In this document: positions 15,001 through 28,700 of the stretch, one piece after another
How the letters are laid out: each line of letters begins with the position of its first letter
Position numbering within the stretch: position 1 is the stretch's first letter
Source of the DNA: Hydractinia symbiolongicarpus
Taxonomy: Eukaryota; Cnidaria; Hydrozoa; Anthoathecata; Hydractiniidae
Assembly (NCBI RefSeq): GCF_029227915.1
Contig: NC_079877.1
Location: 2,542,001-2,606,000 of the forward strand
DNA: 64,000 nucleotides
Reading direction: 5' to 3'
The notes under the pieces: generated by a model
What the model was told of the DNA's origin: nothing
The model's database searches: none
What the model saw: the letters and a program-made list of their open reading frames with translations, nothing else
Position numbers and translations under genes: made by a program

Positions 15001-16760
15001 AGTTACAACGGTTGCGTCACATAATCGTACCAACATGTATTTACTGATTTTCTTCCGATATTACTAAGATGTATCGCTTTCAACAGTGAAACGATTGATT
15101 GTGGGACTTAATTGAACTGATTTTGGACTTTGACCTTATAAATGTGATTGATGCGCCAATTGGTCTCCAAGGAATAACATTCTTCTTAATTTGACATGAT
15201 TGCTGAAATTCAGCGGTTACATTAGGCTCTGCGGTAGCGCTTTATTTAAAAATTAAGATAAATAAGTCATTTTTCACTGTGGGACTAATCCTAGCCGTTA
15301 TCGCGCGCTGAAGAAATAGAGACAGTTTCTAAAACTAAATTTCATTGATTTTCTAACGGTGTCAATCCGTTTGAGTTACAACGGTTGCGTCACACATTCG
15401 TACCAACATGTATTTAGTGATTTTTTTCCGATATTACTAAGTTGTATCGCTTTCAACAGTGAAACGATTGATTGTGGGACTTAATTGAACTGATTTTGGA
15501 CTTTGACCTTATAAATGTAATAAATGAGCCATTATGACTAGAAGAAATAACATTCTCCTTAATTTGACATGATTGCTGGAACTCAGCGATTACACTGGGC
15601 GCTGTGGTAGCGCTTTGTTTAAAAGTTAAGATAAATAAGTCATTTATTACTGTGGAAACAATCCTAGCCGTTATCACACGCTGAAGAAATAGAGACAGTT
15701 TCAAAAACTACATTTCATTGACTTTCTAAAGGTGTCAATCCGTTTGAGTTAAAACGGTTGCGTCACATATTCGTACCAACATGTATTTAGTGATTTCCTT
15801 CCGATAATACTAAGTTGTATCGCTTTCAACAGTGAAACGATTGACTGTGGGACTTAGTTGAACTGATTTTAGACTTTGACCTTATAAATGTGATAAATGA
15901 GTCATTTTGACTACAAGAAATGACATTCTTCTTAGTTTGACATGATTGATGGAACTCACCGATTACACTGGGCGCTGTGGTAACGCTTTATTTAAAAATT
16001 TAGATAAATAAGTCATTTTGTACTGTGGGACCAATCCTAGCCGTTATTGCGCGCTGAAGAAATAGAGACAGTTTTAAAAACTACATTTCATTGACTTTCT
16101 AACGGTGTCAATCCGTTTGAGTTAAAACGGTTGCGTCACATATTCGTACCAACATGTATTTAGTGATTTCCTTCGATAATACTAAGTTGTATCGCTTTCA
16201 ACAGTGAAACGATTGACTGTGGGACTTAGTTGAACTGATTTTAGACTTTGACCTTATAAATGTGATAAATGAGTCATTTTGACTACAAGAAATGACATTC
16301 TTCTTAGTTTGACATGATTGATGGAACTCACCGATTACACTGGGCGCTGTGGTAACGCTTTATTAAAAAATTTAGATAAATAAGTCATTTTGTACTGTGG
16401 GACCAATCCTAGCTGTTATCGCGCCCTCAAGAAATAGAGACAGTTTTAAAAACTACATTTCATTGACTTTCTAACGGTGTCAATCCGTTTGAGTTACAAC
16501 GGTTGCGTCACATATTTGTACCAACATGTATTTAGCGAAAGTATTCGGATATTACTAGGTTGCATCGCATTTAACTGTGAAACGTTTGACTGTGCGACTT
16601 AATTGAACTGATTTTGAACTTTGACCTTATAAATGTTATAAGTGAGAAAATTGGGACACCAAGAAATACCATTCTTCTTAATTTGACATGATTGGTGGAA
16701 CTAAGCGTATACACTGGACCCTGTGGTAGCGATTCATTTTAAAATTTAGATAAATAAGAT
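9001..16760. repeat. Array sub-block 2: first 'gattgatgcgcc' class monomers and runs of 'ttagtttgacatgattgatgg' units
   Basis: A divergent class appears at about 9557 and recurs at 11048, 11793, 12541 and 15149. It is marked by gattgatgcgcc, ttaggctctgcgg, tcctggccgtta and ggcggtataattccg, plus gcgaaagt in place of gtgatttt. Between these lie tandem runs of a second class. Two adjacent units with the marker tagtggtttccttcgataat (14299 and 14671) are single-monomer duplicates. Units at 13590 and 15453 are a five-monomer (1863 bp) pair. Much of this block is repeated at 19.2-24 kb. Confidence 0.85.
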
Positions 16761-16830
16761 TTCCTTACTGTGGGACCAATCCTGGCCGTTAGCACGCGGT
16801 ATAACTCCGCTTGAGTTACAACGGTTGCGT
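16741..16830. repeat. Chimeric monomer with a deletion of about 52 bp
   Basis: The unit starts as the 'gattggtggaactaagcg ... gaccctg' class and switches to the 'agatttccttactg ... tcctggcc' class in the A/T tract at about 16740-16752. It then jumps from agcacgcg to gtataactccg at about 16797. Compared with 17111-17171, about 52 bp is missing, with GCG shared at the junction. The deletion accounts for offsets such as 8145 bp between class-matched units left and right of it (22 monomers minus about 50). Confidence 0.85.
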
Positions 16831-19800
16831 CACATATTCGTACCAACATGTATTTAGCGAAAGTACTCGGATTTTACTAGGTTGCATCGCTTTTAACTGT
16901 GAAACGTTTGACTGTGCGACTTAAATGAACTGATTTTGGACTTTGACCTTATAAATGTTATAAGTGAGACAATTGGACGCCAAGAAATAACATTCTTCTT
17001 AATTTGACATGATTGCTGGAATTCAGCATTTACATTAGGCTCTGCGGAAGCGCTTTATTTAAAAATTTAGATAAATAAGATTTTCTTACTGTGGGACCAA
17101 TCCTGGCCGTTAGCACGCGCTGAAGAAATAAAGACATTCACAAAAACTACATTTCATTGATTTCTTGGCGGTATAATTCCGTTTGAGTTACAACGGTTGC
17201 GTCACATATTCGTACCAACATGTATTTGGCGAAAGTATTCGGATATTACTAGGTTGCATCGCTTTTAACTGTGAAACGTTTGACTGTGCGACTTAATTGA
17301 ACTGATTTTGGACTTTGACCTTATAAATGTTATAAGTGAGACAATTGGACTCCAAGAAATAACATTCTTCTTAATTTGACATGATTGATGGAACTCAGCG
17401 ATTACACTGGGCGCTGTGGTAGCGCTTTATTTAAAAATTAAGATAAATAAGTCTTTTTTTACTGTGGGACCAATCCTAGCCGTTAGTTCGCACCGAAGAA
17501 ATAGAGACAGTTTCAAAAACCACATTTCATTGACTTTCTAACGGTGTCAATCCGTTTGAGTTACAACGGTTGGGTCACATATTCGTACCAACATGTATTA
17601 ACGATGTTTTTCTGATACTACTAGGTTGCATCGCTTCTAACAGTGAAACGATTGACTGTGGGATTTAATTGAACTAACTTTGGACTGTGACCTCATAAGT
17701 GTGATAAATGAGACAATTGGACTCCAAGAAAGAACATTCTTCTGAATTTAACATGATTGCCGGAACTCAGCGATTACACTGGACCCTGTGGTAGCGATTC
17801 ATTTAAAAATTCAGATAAATAAGTCATTTTTGCTGTGGGACCAATCCTAGCCGTTAGGGCGCGATGAAGATATAGAAACAGTTTTAAAAACTCCATTTTA
17901 TTGACTTTCTAACGGTGTCAATCCGTTTGAGTTACAACGGTTGCCTCACACATTCGTACCAACATGTATTTAGTGATATTTTTCCGATATTACTAAGTTG
18001 TATCGCTTTCAACAGCGAAACGATTGACTGTGGGAATTATTTGAACTGATTCAGGACCGTGACCTTATAAATGTTATAAGTGAGACAATTGGACGCCAAG
18101 AAATAACATTCTTCTTAATTTGACATGATTGCCGGAACTCAGCGATTACACTGGGCGCTGTGGTAGCGCTTTATTTAAAAATTTAGATAAATAAGTCATT
18201 TTTTACTGTGGGACCAATCCTAGCCGTTAGTTCGCGCTGAAGAAATAGAGACAGCTTCAAAAACTCCATTTTATTGACTTTCTAACGGTGTCAATCCATT
18301 TGAGTTACAACAGTTGCGTCACATATTCGTACCAAAATGTATTTAGTGATTTTCTTCGGATAATACTAAGTTGTATCGCTTTTAACAGTGAAACGATTGA
18401 CTGTGGGAATTTTTTGAACTGATTCAGGACTGTGACCTTATAAATGTGATAAATGAGTCAATAGGTTTCCAAGGAATAACATTCTTCTTAATTTGACATG
18501 ATCGCTGGAATTCAGCGATTACATTAGGCTCTGTGGTAGCCCTTTTTTAAAAATTTAGATAAATAAGTCATTTTTTACTGTGGGACCAATCCTAGCCGTT
18601 AGTTCGCGCTGAAGAAATAGAGACAGCTTCAAAAAGTACATTTCATTGACTTTCTAACGGTGTCAATCCGTTTGAGTTACAACGGTTGGGTCACATATTC
18701 GTACCAACATGTATTAACAATGTTTTTCTGATATTACTAGGTTGCATCGGTTCTAACAGTGAAACGATTGACTGTGGGATTTAATTGAACTAACTTTGGA
18801 CTGTGACCTCATAAGTGTGATAAATGAGACAATTGGACTCCAAGAAATGATATTCTTCTTAATTTGACATGATTGCTGGAACTCAGCGATTACACTGGGC
18901 GCTGTGGTAAGGCTTTATTTAAAAATTAAGATAAATAAGTCATTTTTTATTGTGGGACCAAAACTAGCCGTTATCGCGCGCTGAAGAAATAGAGACAGTT
19001 TCTAAAACTAAATTTCATTAATTTTCTAACGGTGTCAATCCGTTTGAGTTACAACGGTTGCGTCACATAATCGTACCAACATGTATTTAGTGATTTTCTT
19101 CCGATAATACTAAGTTGCATCGCTTTCAACAGTGAAACGATTGACTGTGGGACTTAATTGAACTGATTTTAGACTTTGACCTTATAAATGTGATAAATGA
19201 GTCATCTTGACTACAAGAAATGATATTCTTCTTAATTTGACATGATTGCTGGAACTCAGCGATTTCACTGGGCGCTGTGGTAGCGCTTTATTTAAAAATT
19301 AAGATAAATAAGTCATTTTTCACTGTGGGACTAATCCAAGCCGCTATCGCGCGCTGAAGAAATAGAGACAGTTTCTAAAACTAAATTTCATTGATTTTCT
19401 AACGGTGTCAATCCGTTTGAGTTACAACGGTTGCGTCACATAATCGTACCAGAATGTATTTAGTGATTTTCTTCCGATATTACTAAGTTGTATCGCTTTC
19501 AACAGAGAAACGATTGACTGTGAGACTTAATTGAACTGATTTTGGACTTTGACCTTATAAATGTAATAAATGAGCCATTATGACTAGAAGAAATAACATT
19601 CTCCTTAATTTGACATGATTGCTGGAACTCAGCGATTACACTGGGCGCTGTGGTAGCACTCTGTTTAAAAGTTAAGATAAATAAGTCATTTATTACTGTG
19701 GAAACAATCCTAGCCGTTATCGCACGCTGAAGAAATAGAGACAGTTTCAAAAACTACATTTCATTGACTTTCTAACGGTGTCAATCCGTTTGAGTTAAAA

Positions 19801-22800
19801 CGGTTGCGTCACATATTCGTACCAACATGTATTTAGTGATTTCCTTCCGATAATACTAAGTTGTATCGCTTTCAACAGTGAAACGATTGACTGTGGGACT
19901 TAGTTGAACTGATTTTAGACTTTGACCTTATAAATGTGATAAATGAGTCATTTTGACTACAAGAAATGACATTCTTCTTAGTTTTGACATGATTGATGGA
20001 ACTCACCGATTACACTGGGCGCTGTGGTAACGCTTTATTTAAAAATTTAGAAAAATAAGTCATTTTGTACTGTGGGACCAATCCTAGCCGTTATTGCGCG
20101 CTGAAGAAATAGAGACAGTTTTAAAAACTACATTTCATTGACTTTCTAACGGTGTCAATCCGTTTGAGTTAAAACGGTTGCGTCACATATTCGTACCAAC
20201 ATGTACTTAGTGATTTCCTTCGATAATACTAAGTTGTATCGCTTTCAACAGTGAAACGATTGACTGTGGGATTTAGTTGAACTGATTTTAGACTTTGACC
20301 TTATAAATGTGATAAATGAGTCATTTTGACTACAAGAAATGACATTCTTCTTAGTTTGACATGATTGATGGAACTCACCGATTACACTGGACGCTGTGGT
20401 AACGCTTTATTAAAAAATTTAGATAAATAAGTCATTTTGTACTGTGGGACCAATCCTAGCCGTTATAGCGCGCTGAAGAAATAGAGACAGTTTTAAAAAC
20501 TACATTTCATTGACTTTCTAACGGTGTCAATCCGTTTGAGTTACAACAGTTGCGTCACATAATCGTACCAACATGTATTTACTGATTTTCTTCCGATATT
20601 ACTAAGATGTATCGCTTTCAACAGTGAAACGATTGATTGTGGGACTTAATTGAACTGATTTTGGACTTTGACCTTATAAATGTGATTGATGCGCCAATTG
20701 GTCTCCAAGGAATAACATTCTTCTTAATTTGACATGATTGCTGGAATTCAGCGGTTACATTAGGCTCTGCGGTAGCGCTTTATTTAAAAATTTAGATAAA
20801 TAAGATTTTCTTACTGTGGGACCAATCCTGGCCGTTACCATGCGCTGAAGAAATAAAGACATTCTCAAAAACTACATTTCATTGATTTCTTGGCGGTATA
20901 ATTCCGTTTGAGTTGCAACGGTTGCGTCACATATTCGTACCAACATGTATTTAGCGAAAGTATTCGGATATTACTAGGTTGCATCGCTTTTAACTGTGAA
21001 ACATTTGACTGTGCGACTTAATTGAACTGATTTTGAACTTTGACCTTATAAATGTTATAAGTGAGAAAATTGGACACCAAGAAATACCATTCTTCTTAAT
21101 TTGACATGACTGGTGGAACTAAGCGTATACACTGGACCCTGTGGTAGCGATTCATTTAAAAATTTAGATAAATAAGTCATTTTTACTGTGGGACCAATCC
21201 TAGCCGTTAGCGCGCGCTGAAGATATAGAGATAGTTTCAAAAACTCCATTTCATTGACTTTCTAACGGTGTCAATCCGTTTGAGTTAGAACGGTTGCGTC
21301 ACATAATCGTACCAACATGTATTTAGTGATTTTCTTCCGATATTACTAAGTTGTATCGCTTTCAACAGAGAAACGATTGACTGTGGGACTTAATTGAACT
21401 GATTTTGGACTTTGACCTTGTAAATGTAATAAATGAGCCATTTTGACTAGAAGAAATAACATTCTCCTTAATTTGACATGATTGATGAAACTCACCGATT
21501 ACACTGGGCGCTGTGGTAACGCTTTATTTAAAAATTAAGATAAATAAGTCATTTTGTACTGTGGGACCAATCCTAGCCGTTATCGCGCGCTGAAGAAATA
21601 GAGACAGTTTCAAAAACTAAATTTCATTGACTTTCTAACGGTGTCAATCCGTTGACTTACAAAGCTTGCGTCACATAATCGTACCAACATGTATTTAGTG
21701 ATTTTCTTCCGATATTACTAAGTTGTATCGCTTTCAACAGTGAAACGATTGACTGTGGGACTTAATTGAACAGATTTTGGACTTTGACCTTAAAAATGCG
21801 ATAAATGAGCCATTATGACTAGAAGAAATAACATTCTCCTTAATTTGACATGATTGCTGGAACTCAGCGATTACACTGGGAGCTGTGGTAGCGCTTTGTT
21901 TAAAAGTTAAGATAAATAAGTCATTTATTACTGTGGAAACAATCCTAGCCGTTATCGCACGCTGAAGAAATAGAGACAGTTTCAAAAACTACATTTCATT
22001 GACTTTCTAACGGTGTCAATCCGTTTGAGTTAAAACGGTTGCGTCACATATTCGTACCAACATGTATTTAGTGATTTCCTTCCGATATTACTAATTTGTA
22101 TCGCTTTCAACAGTGAAACGATTGACTGTGGGACTTAGTTGAACTGATTTTAGACTTTGACCTTATAAATGTGATAAATGAGTCATTTTGACAACAAGAA
22201 ATGACATTCTTCTTAGTTTGACATGATTGATGGAACTCACCGATTACACTGGGCGCTGTGGTAACGCTTTATTTAAAAATTTAGATAAATAAGTCATTTT
22301 GTACTGTGGGACCAATCCTAGCCGTTATTGCGCGCTGAAGAAATAGAGACAGTTTTAAAAACTACATTTCATTGACTTTCTAACGGTGTCAATCCGTTTG
22401 AGTTAAAACGGTTGCGTCACATATTCGTACCAACATGTATTTAGTGATTTCCTTCGATAATACTAAGTTGTATCGCTTTCAACAGTGAAACGATTGACTG
22501 TGGGACTTAGTTGAACTGATTTTAGACTTTGACCTTATAAATGTGATAAATGAGTCATTTTGACTACAAGAAATGACATTCTTCTTAGTTTGACATGATT
22601 GATGGAACTCACCGATTACACTGGGCGCTGTGGTAACGCTTTATTAAAAAATTTAGATAAATAAGTCATTTTGTACTGTGGGACCAATCCTAGCCGTTAT
22701 CGCGCGCTGAAGAATTAGAGACACTTTTAAAAACTACATTTCATTGACTTTCTAACGGTGTCAATCCGTTTGAGTTACAACGGTTGCGTCACATAATCGT

Positions 22801-25800
22801 ACCAACATGTATTTACTGATTTTCTTCCGATATTACTAAGATGTATCGCTTTCAACAGTGAAACGATTGATTGTGGGATTTAATTGAACTGATTTTGGAC
22901 TTTGACCTTATAAATGTGATTGATGCGCCAATTGGTCTCCAAGGAATAACATTCTTCTTAATTTGACATGATTGCTGGAAGTCAGCGGGTACATTAGGCT
23001 CTGCGGTAGCGCTTTATTTAAAAATTTAGATAAATAAGATTTTCTTACTGTGGGACCAATCCTGGCCGTTACCATGCGCTGAAGAAATAAAGACATTCTC
23101 AAAAACTACATTTCATTGATTTCTTGGCGGTATAATTCCGTTTGAGTTGCAACGGTTGCGTCACATATTCGTACCAACATGTATTTAGCGAAAGTATTCG
23201 GATATTACTAGGTTGCATCGTTTTTAACTGTGAAACGTTTGACTGTGCGACTTAATTGAACTGATTTTGAACTTTGACCTTATAAATGTTATAAGTGAGA
23301 AAATTGGACACCAAGAAATACCATTCTTCTTAATTTGACATGATTGGTGGAACTAAGCGTATACACTGGACCCTGTGGTAGCGATTCATTTAAAAATTTA
23401 GATAAATAAGTCATTTTTACTGTGGGACCAATCCTAGCCGTTAGCGCGCGCTGAAGATATAGAGATAGTTTCAAAAACTCCATTTCATTGACTTTCTAAC
23501 GGTCTCAATCCGTTTGAGTTAGAACGGTTGCGTCACATAATCGTACCAACATGTATTTAGTGATTTTCTTCCGATATTACTAAGTTGTATCGCTTTCAAC
23601 AGAGAAACGATTGACTGTGGGACTTAATTGAACTGATTTTGGACTTTGACCTTGTAAATGTAATAAATGAGCCATTTTGACTAGAAGAAATAACATTCTC
23701 CTTAATTTGACATGATTGATGAAACTCACCGATTACACTGGGCGCTGTGGTAACGCTTTATTTAAAAATTAAGATAAATAAGTCATTTTGTACTGTGGGA
23801 CCAAACCTAGCCGTTATCGCGCGCTGAAGAAATAGAGACAGTTTCAAAAACTACATTTCATTGACTTTCTAACGGTGTCAATCCGTTTGACTTACAAAGC
23901 TTGCGTCACATAATCGTACCAACATGTATTTAGTGATTTTCTTCCGATATTACTAAGTTGTATCGCTTTCAACAGTGAAACGATTGACTGTGGGACTTAA
24001 TTGAACAGATTTTGGACTTTGACCTTATAAATGTGATAAATGAGTCATTTTGACTACAAGAAATGATATTCTTCTTAATTTAACATGATTGCTGGAACTC
24101 AGCGATTTCACTGGGCGCTGTGGTAAGGCTTTATTTAAAAATTAAGATAAATAAGTCATTTTTCACTGTGGGACTAATCCTAGCCGTTATCGCGCGCTGA
24201 AGAAATAGAGACAGTTTCTAAAACTAAATTTCATTGATTTTCTAACGGTGTCAATCCGTATGAGTTACAACGGTTGCGTCACACATTCGTACCAACATGT
24301 ATTTAGTGATTTTTTTCCGATATTACTAAGTTGTATCGCTTTCAACAGTGAAACGATTGACTGTGGGACTTAATTGAACTGATTTTGGACTTTGACCTTA
24401 TAAATGTGATAAATGAGTCATTTTGACTACAAGAAATGATATTCTTCTTAATTTGACATGATTGCTGGAACTCAGCGATTACACTGGGCGCTGTGGTAAG
24501 GCTTTATTTAAAAATTAAGATAAATAAGTCATTTTTACTGTGGGACCAATCCTAGCCGTTAGCGCGCGCTGAAGATATAGAGACAGTTTCAAAAACTCCA
24601 TTTCATTGACTTTCTAACGGTGTCAATCCGTTTGAGTTACAACGGTTGGGTCACATATTCGTACCAACATGTATTAACGATGTTTTTCTGATATTACTAC
24701 GTTGCATCGCTTCTAACAGTGAAACCATTGACTGTGGGATTTAATTGAACTAACTTTGGACTGTGACCTCATAAGTGTGATAAATGAGACAATTGGACTC
24801 CAAGAAAGAACATTCTTCTTAATTTGACATGATTGCCGGAACTCAGCGATTACACTGGACCCTGTGGTATCGATTCATTTAAAAATTTAGATAAATAAGT
24901 CATTTTTACTGTGGGACCAATCCTAGCCGTTAGCGCGCGCTGAAGATATAGAGACAGTTTCAAAAACTCAATTTCATTGACTTTCTAACATTGTCAATCC
25001 GTTTGAGTTCAACGGTTGCGTCACACATTCGTACCAACATGTATTTAGTGATTTTTTTCCGATATTACCAAGTTGTATCGCTTTCAACAGCGAAACGATT
25101 GACTGTGGGACTTAATTGAACTGATTTTGGACTTTCACCTTATAAATGTGATAAATGAGTCATTTTGACTACAAGAAATGATATTCTTCTTAATTTGACG
25201 TGATTGCCAGAACTCAGCGATTACACTGGACCCTGTGGTAGCGCTTTATTTAAAAATTAAGATAAATAAGTCTTTTTTTACTGTGAGACCAATCCTAGCC
25301 GTTATCGCGCGCTGAAGAAATAGAGACAGTTTCAAAAACCACATTTCATTGACTTTCTAACGGTGTCAATCCGTTTGAGTTACAACAGTTGCGTCACATA
25401 TTCGTACCAGAATGTATTTAGTGATTTTCTGCGGATAATACTAAGTTGTATCGCTTTTAACAGTGAAACGATTGACTGTGGGAATTATTTGAACTGATTC
25501 AGGACTGTGACCTTATAAATGTGATAAATGAGGCAATAGGTTTCCAAGGAATAACATTCTTCTTAATTTGACATGATTGCTGGAATTCAGCGATTACATT
25601 AGGCTCTGTGGTAGCCCTTTTTTAAAAATTTAGATAAATAAGTCATTTTTTACTGTGGGACCAATCCTAGCCGTTAGTTCGCGCTGAAGAAATAGAGACA
25701 GCTTCAAAAAGTACATTTCATTGACTTTCTAACGGTGTCAATCCGTTTGAGTTACAACGGTTGCGTCACATATTCGTACCAACATGTATTTAGCGATATT

Positions 25801-28700
25801 TTTCTGATATTACTAGGTTGCATCGCTTCAAACAGTGAAACGATTGACTGTGGGACTTAATTGAACTAACTTTGGACAGTGACCTCATAAGTGTGATAAA
25901 TGAGACAATTGGACTCCAAGAAAGAACATTCTTCTTAATTTGACATGATTGCCGGAACTCAGCGATTACACTGGACCCTGTGGTAGCGATTCATTACAAA
26001 TTTAGATAAATAAGTCATTTTTACTGTGGGACCAATCCAGCCGTTAGCGCGCGCTGAAGATATAGAGACAGTTTCAAAAACTCCATTTCATTGACTTTCT
26101 AACAGTGTCAATCCGTTTGAGTTACAACGGTTGCGTCACATAATCGTACCAACATGGGTTTACTGATTTTTTCTAATATTACTAAGTTGTATCGATTTTA
26201 ACAGTGAAACGATTGACTGTGGGACTTAATTAAACTGATTCTAGACTGTGACCTTATAAATGTGATAAATAAGCCAGTTTGACTACAAGAAATGATGTTC
26301 TTCTTAATTTGACATGATTGCCGGAACTCAGCGATTACACTGGACCGTGTGGTAGCGATTCATTTTAAAATTTAGATAAATAAGATTTTCTTACTGTGGG
26401 ACCAATCCTGGCCGTTAGCACGCGCTGAAGAAATAAAGACATTCTCAAAAACTACATTTCATTGATTTCTTGGCGGTATAATTCCGTTTGAGTTACAACG
26501 GTTGCGTCACATATTCGTACCAACATGTATTTAGCGAAAGTATTCGGATATTACTAGGTTGCATCGCTTTTAACTGTGAAACGTTTGACTGTGCGACTTA
26601 AATGAACTGATTTTGGACTTTGACCTTATAAATGTTATAAGTGAGACAATTGGACGCCAAGAAATAACATTCTTCTTAATTTCACATGATTGCTGGAATT
26701 CAGCGGTTACATTAGGCTCTGCGGAAGCGCTTTATTTAAAAATTTAGATAAATAAGATTTTCTTACTGTGGGACCAATCCTGGCCGTTAGCACGCGCTGA
26801 AGAAATAAAGACATTCTCGAAAACTACATTTCATTGATTTCTTGGCGGTATAATTCCGTTTGAGTTACAACGGTTGCGTCACATATTCGTACCAACATGT
26901 ATTTGGCGAAAGTATTCGGATATTACTAGGTTGCATCGCTTTTAACTGTGAAACGTTTGACTGTGCGACTTAATTGAACTGATTTTGGACTTTGACCTTA
27001 TAAATGTTATAAGTGAGACAATTGGACTCCAAGAAATAACATTCTTCTTAATTTGACATGATTGCTGGAACTCAGCGATTACACTGGGCGCTGTGGTAGC
27101 GCTTTATTTAAAAATTAAGATAAATAAGTGTTTTTTTACTGTGGGACCAATGCTAGCCGTTAGTTCGCACCGAAGAAATAGAGACAGTTTCAAAAACCAC
27201 ATTTCATTGACTTTCTAACGGTGTCAATCCGTTTGAGTTACAACAGTTGGGTCACATATTCGTACGAACATGTATTAACGATGTTTTTCTGATACTACTA
27301 GGTTGCATCGCTTCTAACAGTGAAACGATTGACTGTGGGATTTATTTGAACTAACTTTGGACTGTAACCTCATAAGTGTGATAAATGAGACAATTGGACT
27401 CCAAGAAAGAACATTCTTCTGAATTTGACATGATTGCCGGAACTCAGCGATTACACTGGACCCTGTGGTAGCGATTCATTTAAAAATTTAGATAAATAAG
27501 TCATTTTTACAGTGGAACCAATCCTAGCCGTTAGCGCGCGATGAAGATATAGAAACAGTTTTAAAAACTCCATTTTATTGACTTTCTAACGGTGGTTTGA
27601 GTTACAACGGTTGCCTCACACATTCGTACCAACATGTATTTAGTGATATTTTTCCGATATTACTAAGTTGTATCGCTTTCAACAGCGAAACGATTGACTG
27701 TGGGAATTATTTGAACTGATTCAGGACCGTGACCTTATAAATGTTATAAGTGAGACAATTGGACGCCAAGAAATAACATTCTTCTTAATTTGACATGATT
27801 GCCGGAACTCAGCGATTACACTGGGCGCTGTGGTAGCGCTTTATTTAAAAATTAAGATAAATAAGTCTTTTTTTACTGTGAGACCAATCCTAGCCGTTAT
27901 CACGCGCTGAAGAAATTGAGACAGTTTCAAAAACTCCATTTCATTGACTTTCTAACGGTGTCAATCCGCTTGAGTTACAACAGTTGCGTCACATATTCGT
28001 ACCAAAATGTATTTAGTGATTTTCTTCGGATAATACTAAGTTGTATCGCTTTTAACAGTGAAACGATTGACTGTGGGAATTTTTTGAACTGATTCAGGAC
28101 TGTGACCTTATAAATGTGATAAATGAGTCAATAGGTTTCCAAGGAATAACATTCTTCTTAATTTGACATGATTGCTGGAATTCAGCGATTACATTAGGCT
28201 CTGTGGTAGCCCTTTTTTAAAAATTTAGATAAATAAGTCATTTTTTACTGTGGGACCAATCCTAGCCGTTAGTTCTTGCTGAAGAAATAGAGACAGATTC
28301 AAAAAGTACATTTCATTGACTTTCTAACGGTGTAATCCGTTTGAGTTACAACGGTTGGGTCACATATTCGTACCAACATGTATTAACAATGTTTTTCTGA
28401 TATTACTAGGTTGCATCGGTTCTAACAGTGAAACGATTGACTGTGGGATTTAATTGAACTAACTTAGGACTGTGACCTCATAAGTGTGATAAATGAGACA
28501 ATTGGACTCCAAGAAATGATATTCTTCTTAATTTGACATGATTGCTGGAACTCAGCGATTACACTGGGCGCTGTGGTAGCGCTTTATTTAAAAATTAAGA
28601 TAAATAAGTCATTTTTTACTGTGGGACCAATCCTAGCCGTTATCGCGCGCTGAAGAAGTAGAGACAGTTTCAAAAACTACATTTCATTGACTTTCTAACG
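16761..28700. repeat. Array sub-block 3: mixed classes with internal 8-10 kb scale duplications
   Basis: A class with gtattaacgatgtttttctg and gatttaattgaactaactttgg appears here. Units at 12.5-16.4 kb reappear at 20.6-24.5 kb with an offset of 8144-8145 bp. Units at 16.9-18.9 kb reappear at 26.6-28.5 kb with an offset of about 9670 bp: cgatgaagatatagaaacag is at 17861 and 27539, and gggaattttttgaactgatt recurs about 9.67 kb apart. A 7 bp deletion (tcaatcc) lies at about 27595. A 1 bp deletion in the same motif lies at about 28332. Confidence 0.85.
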
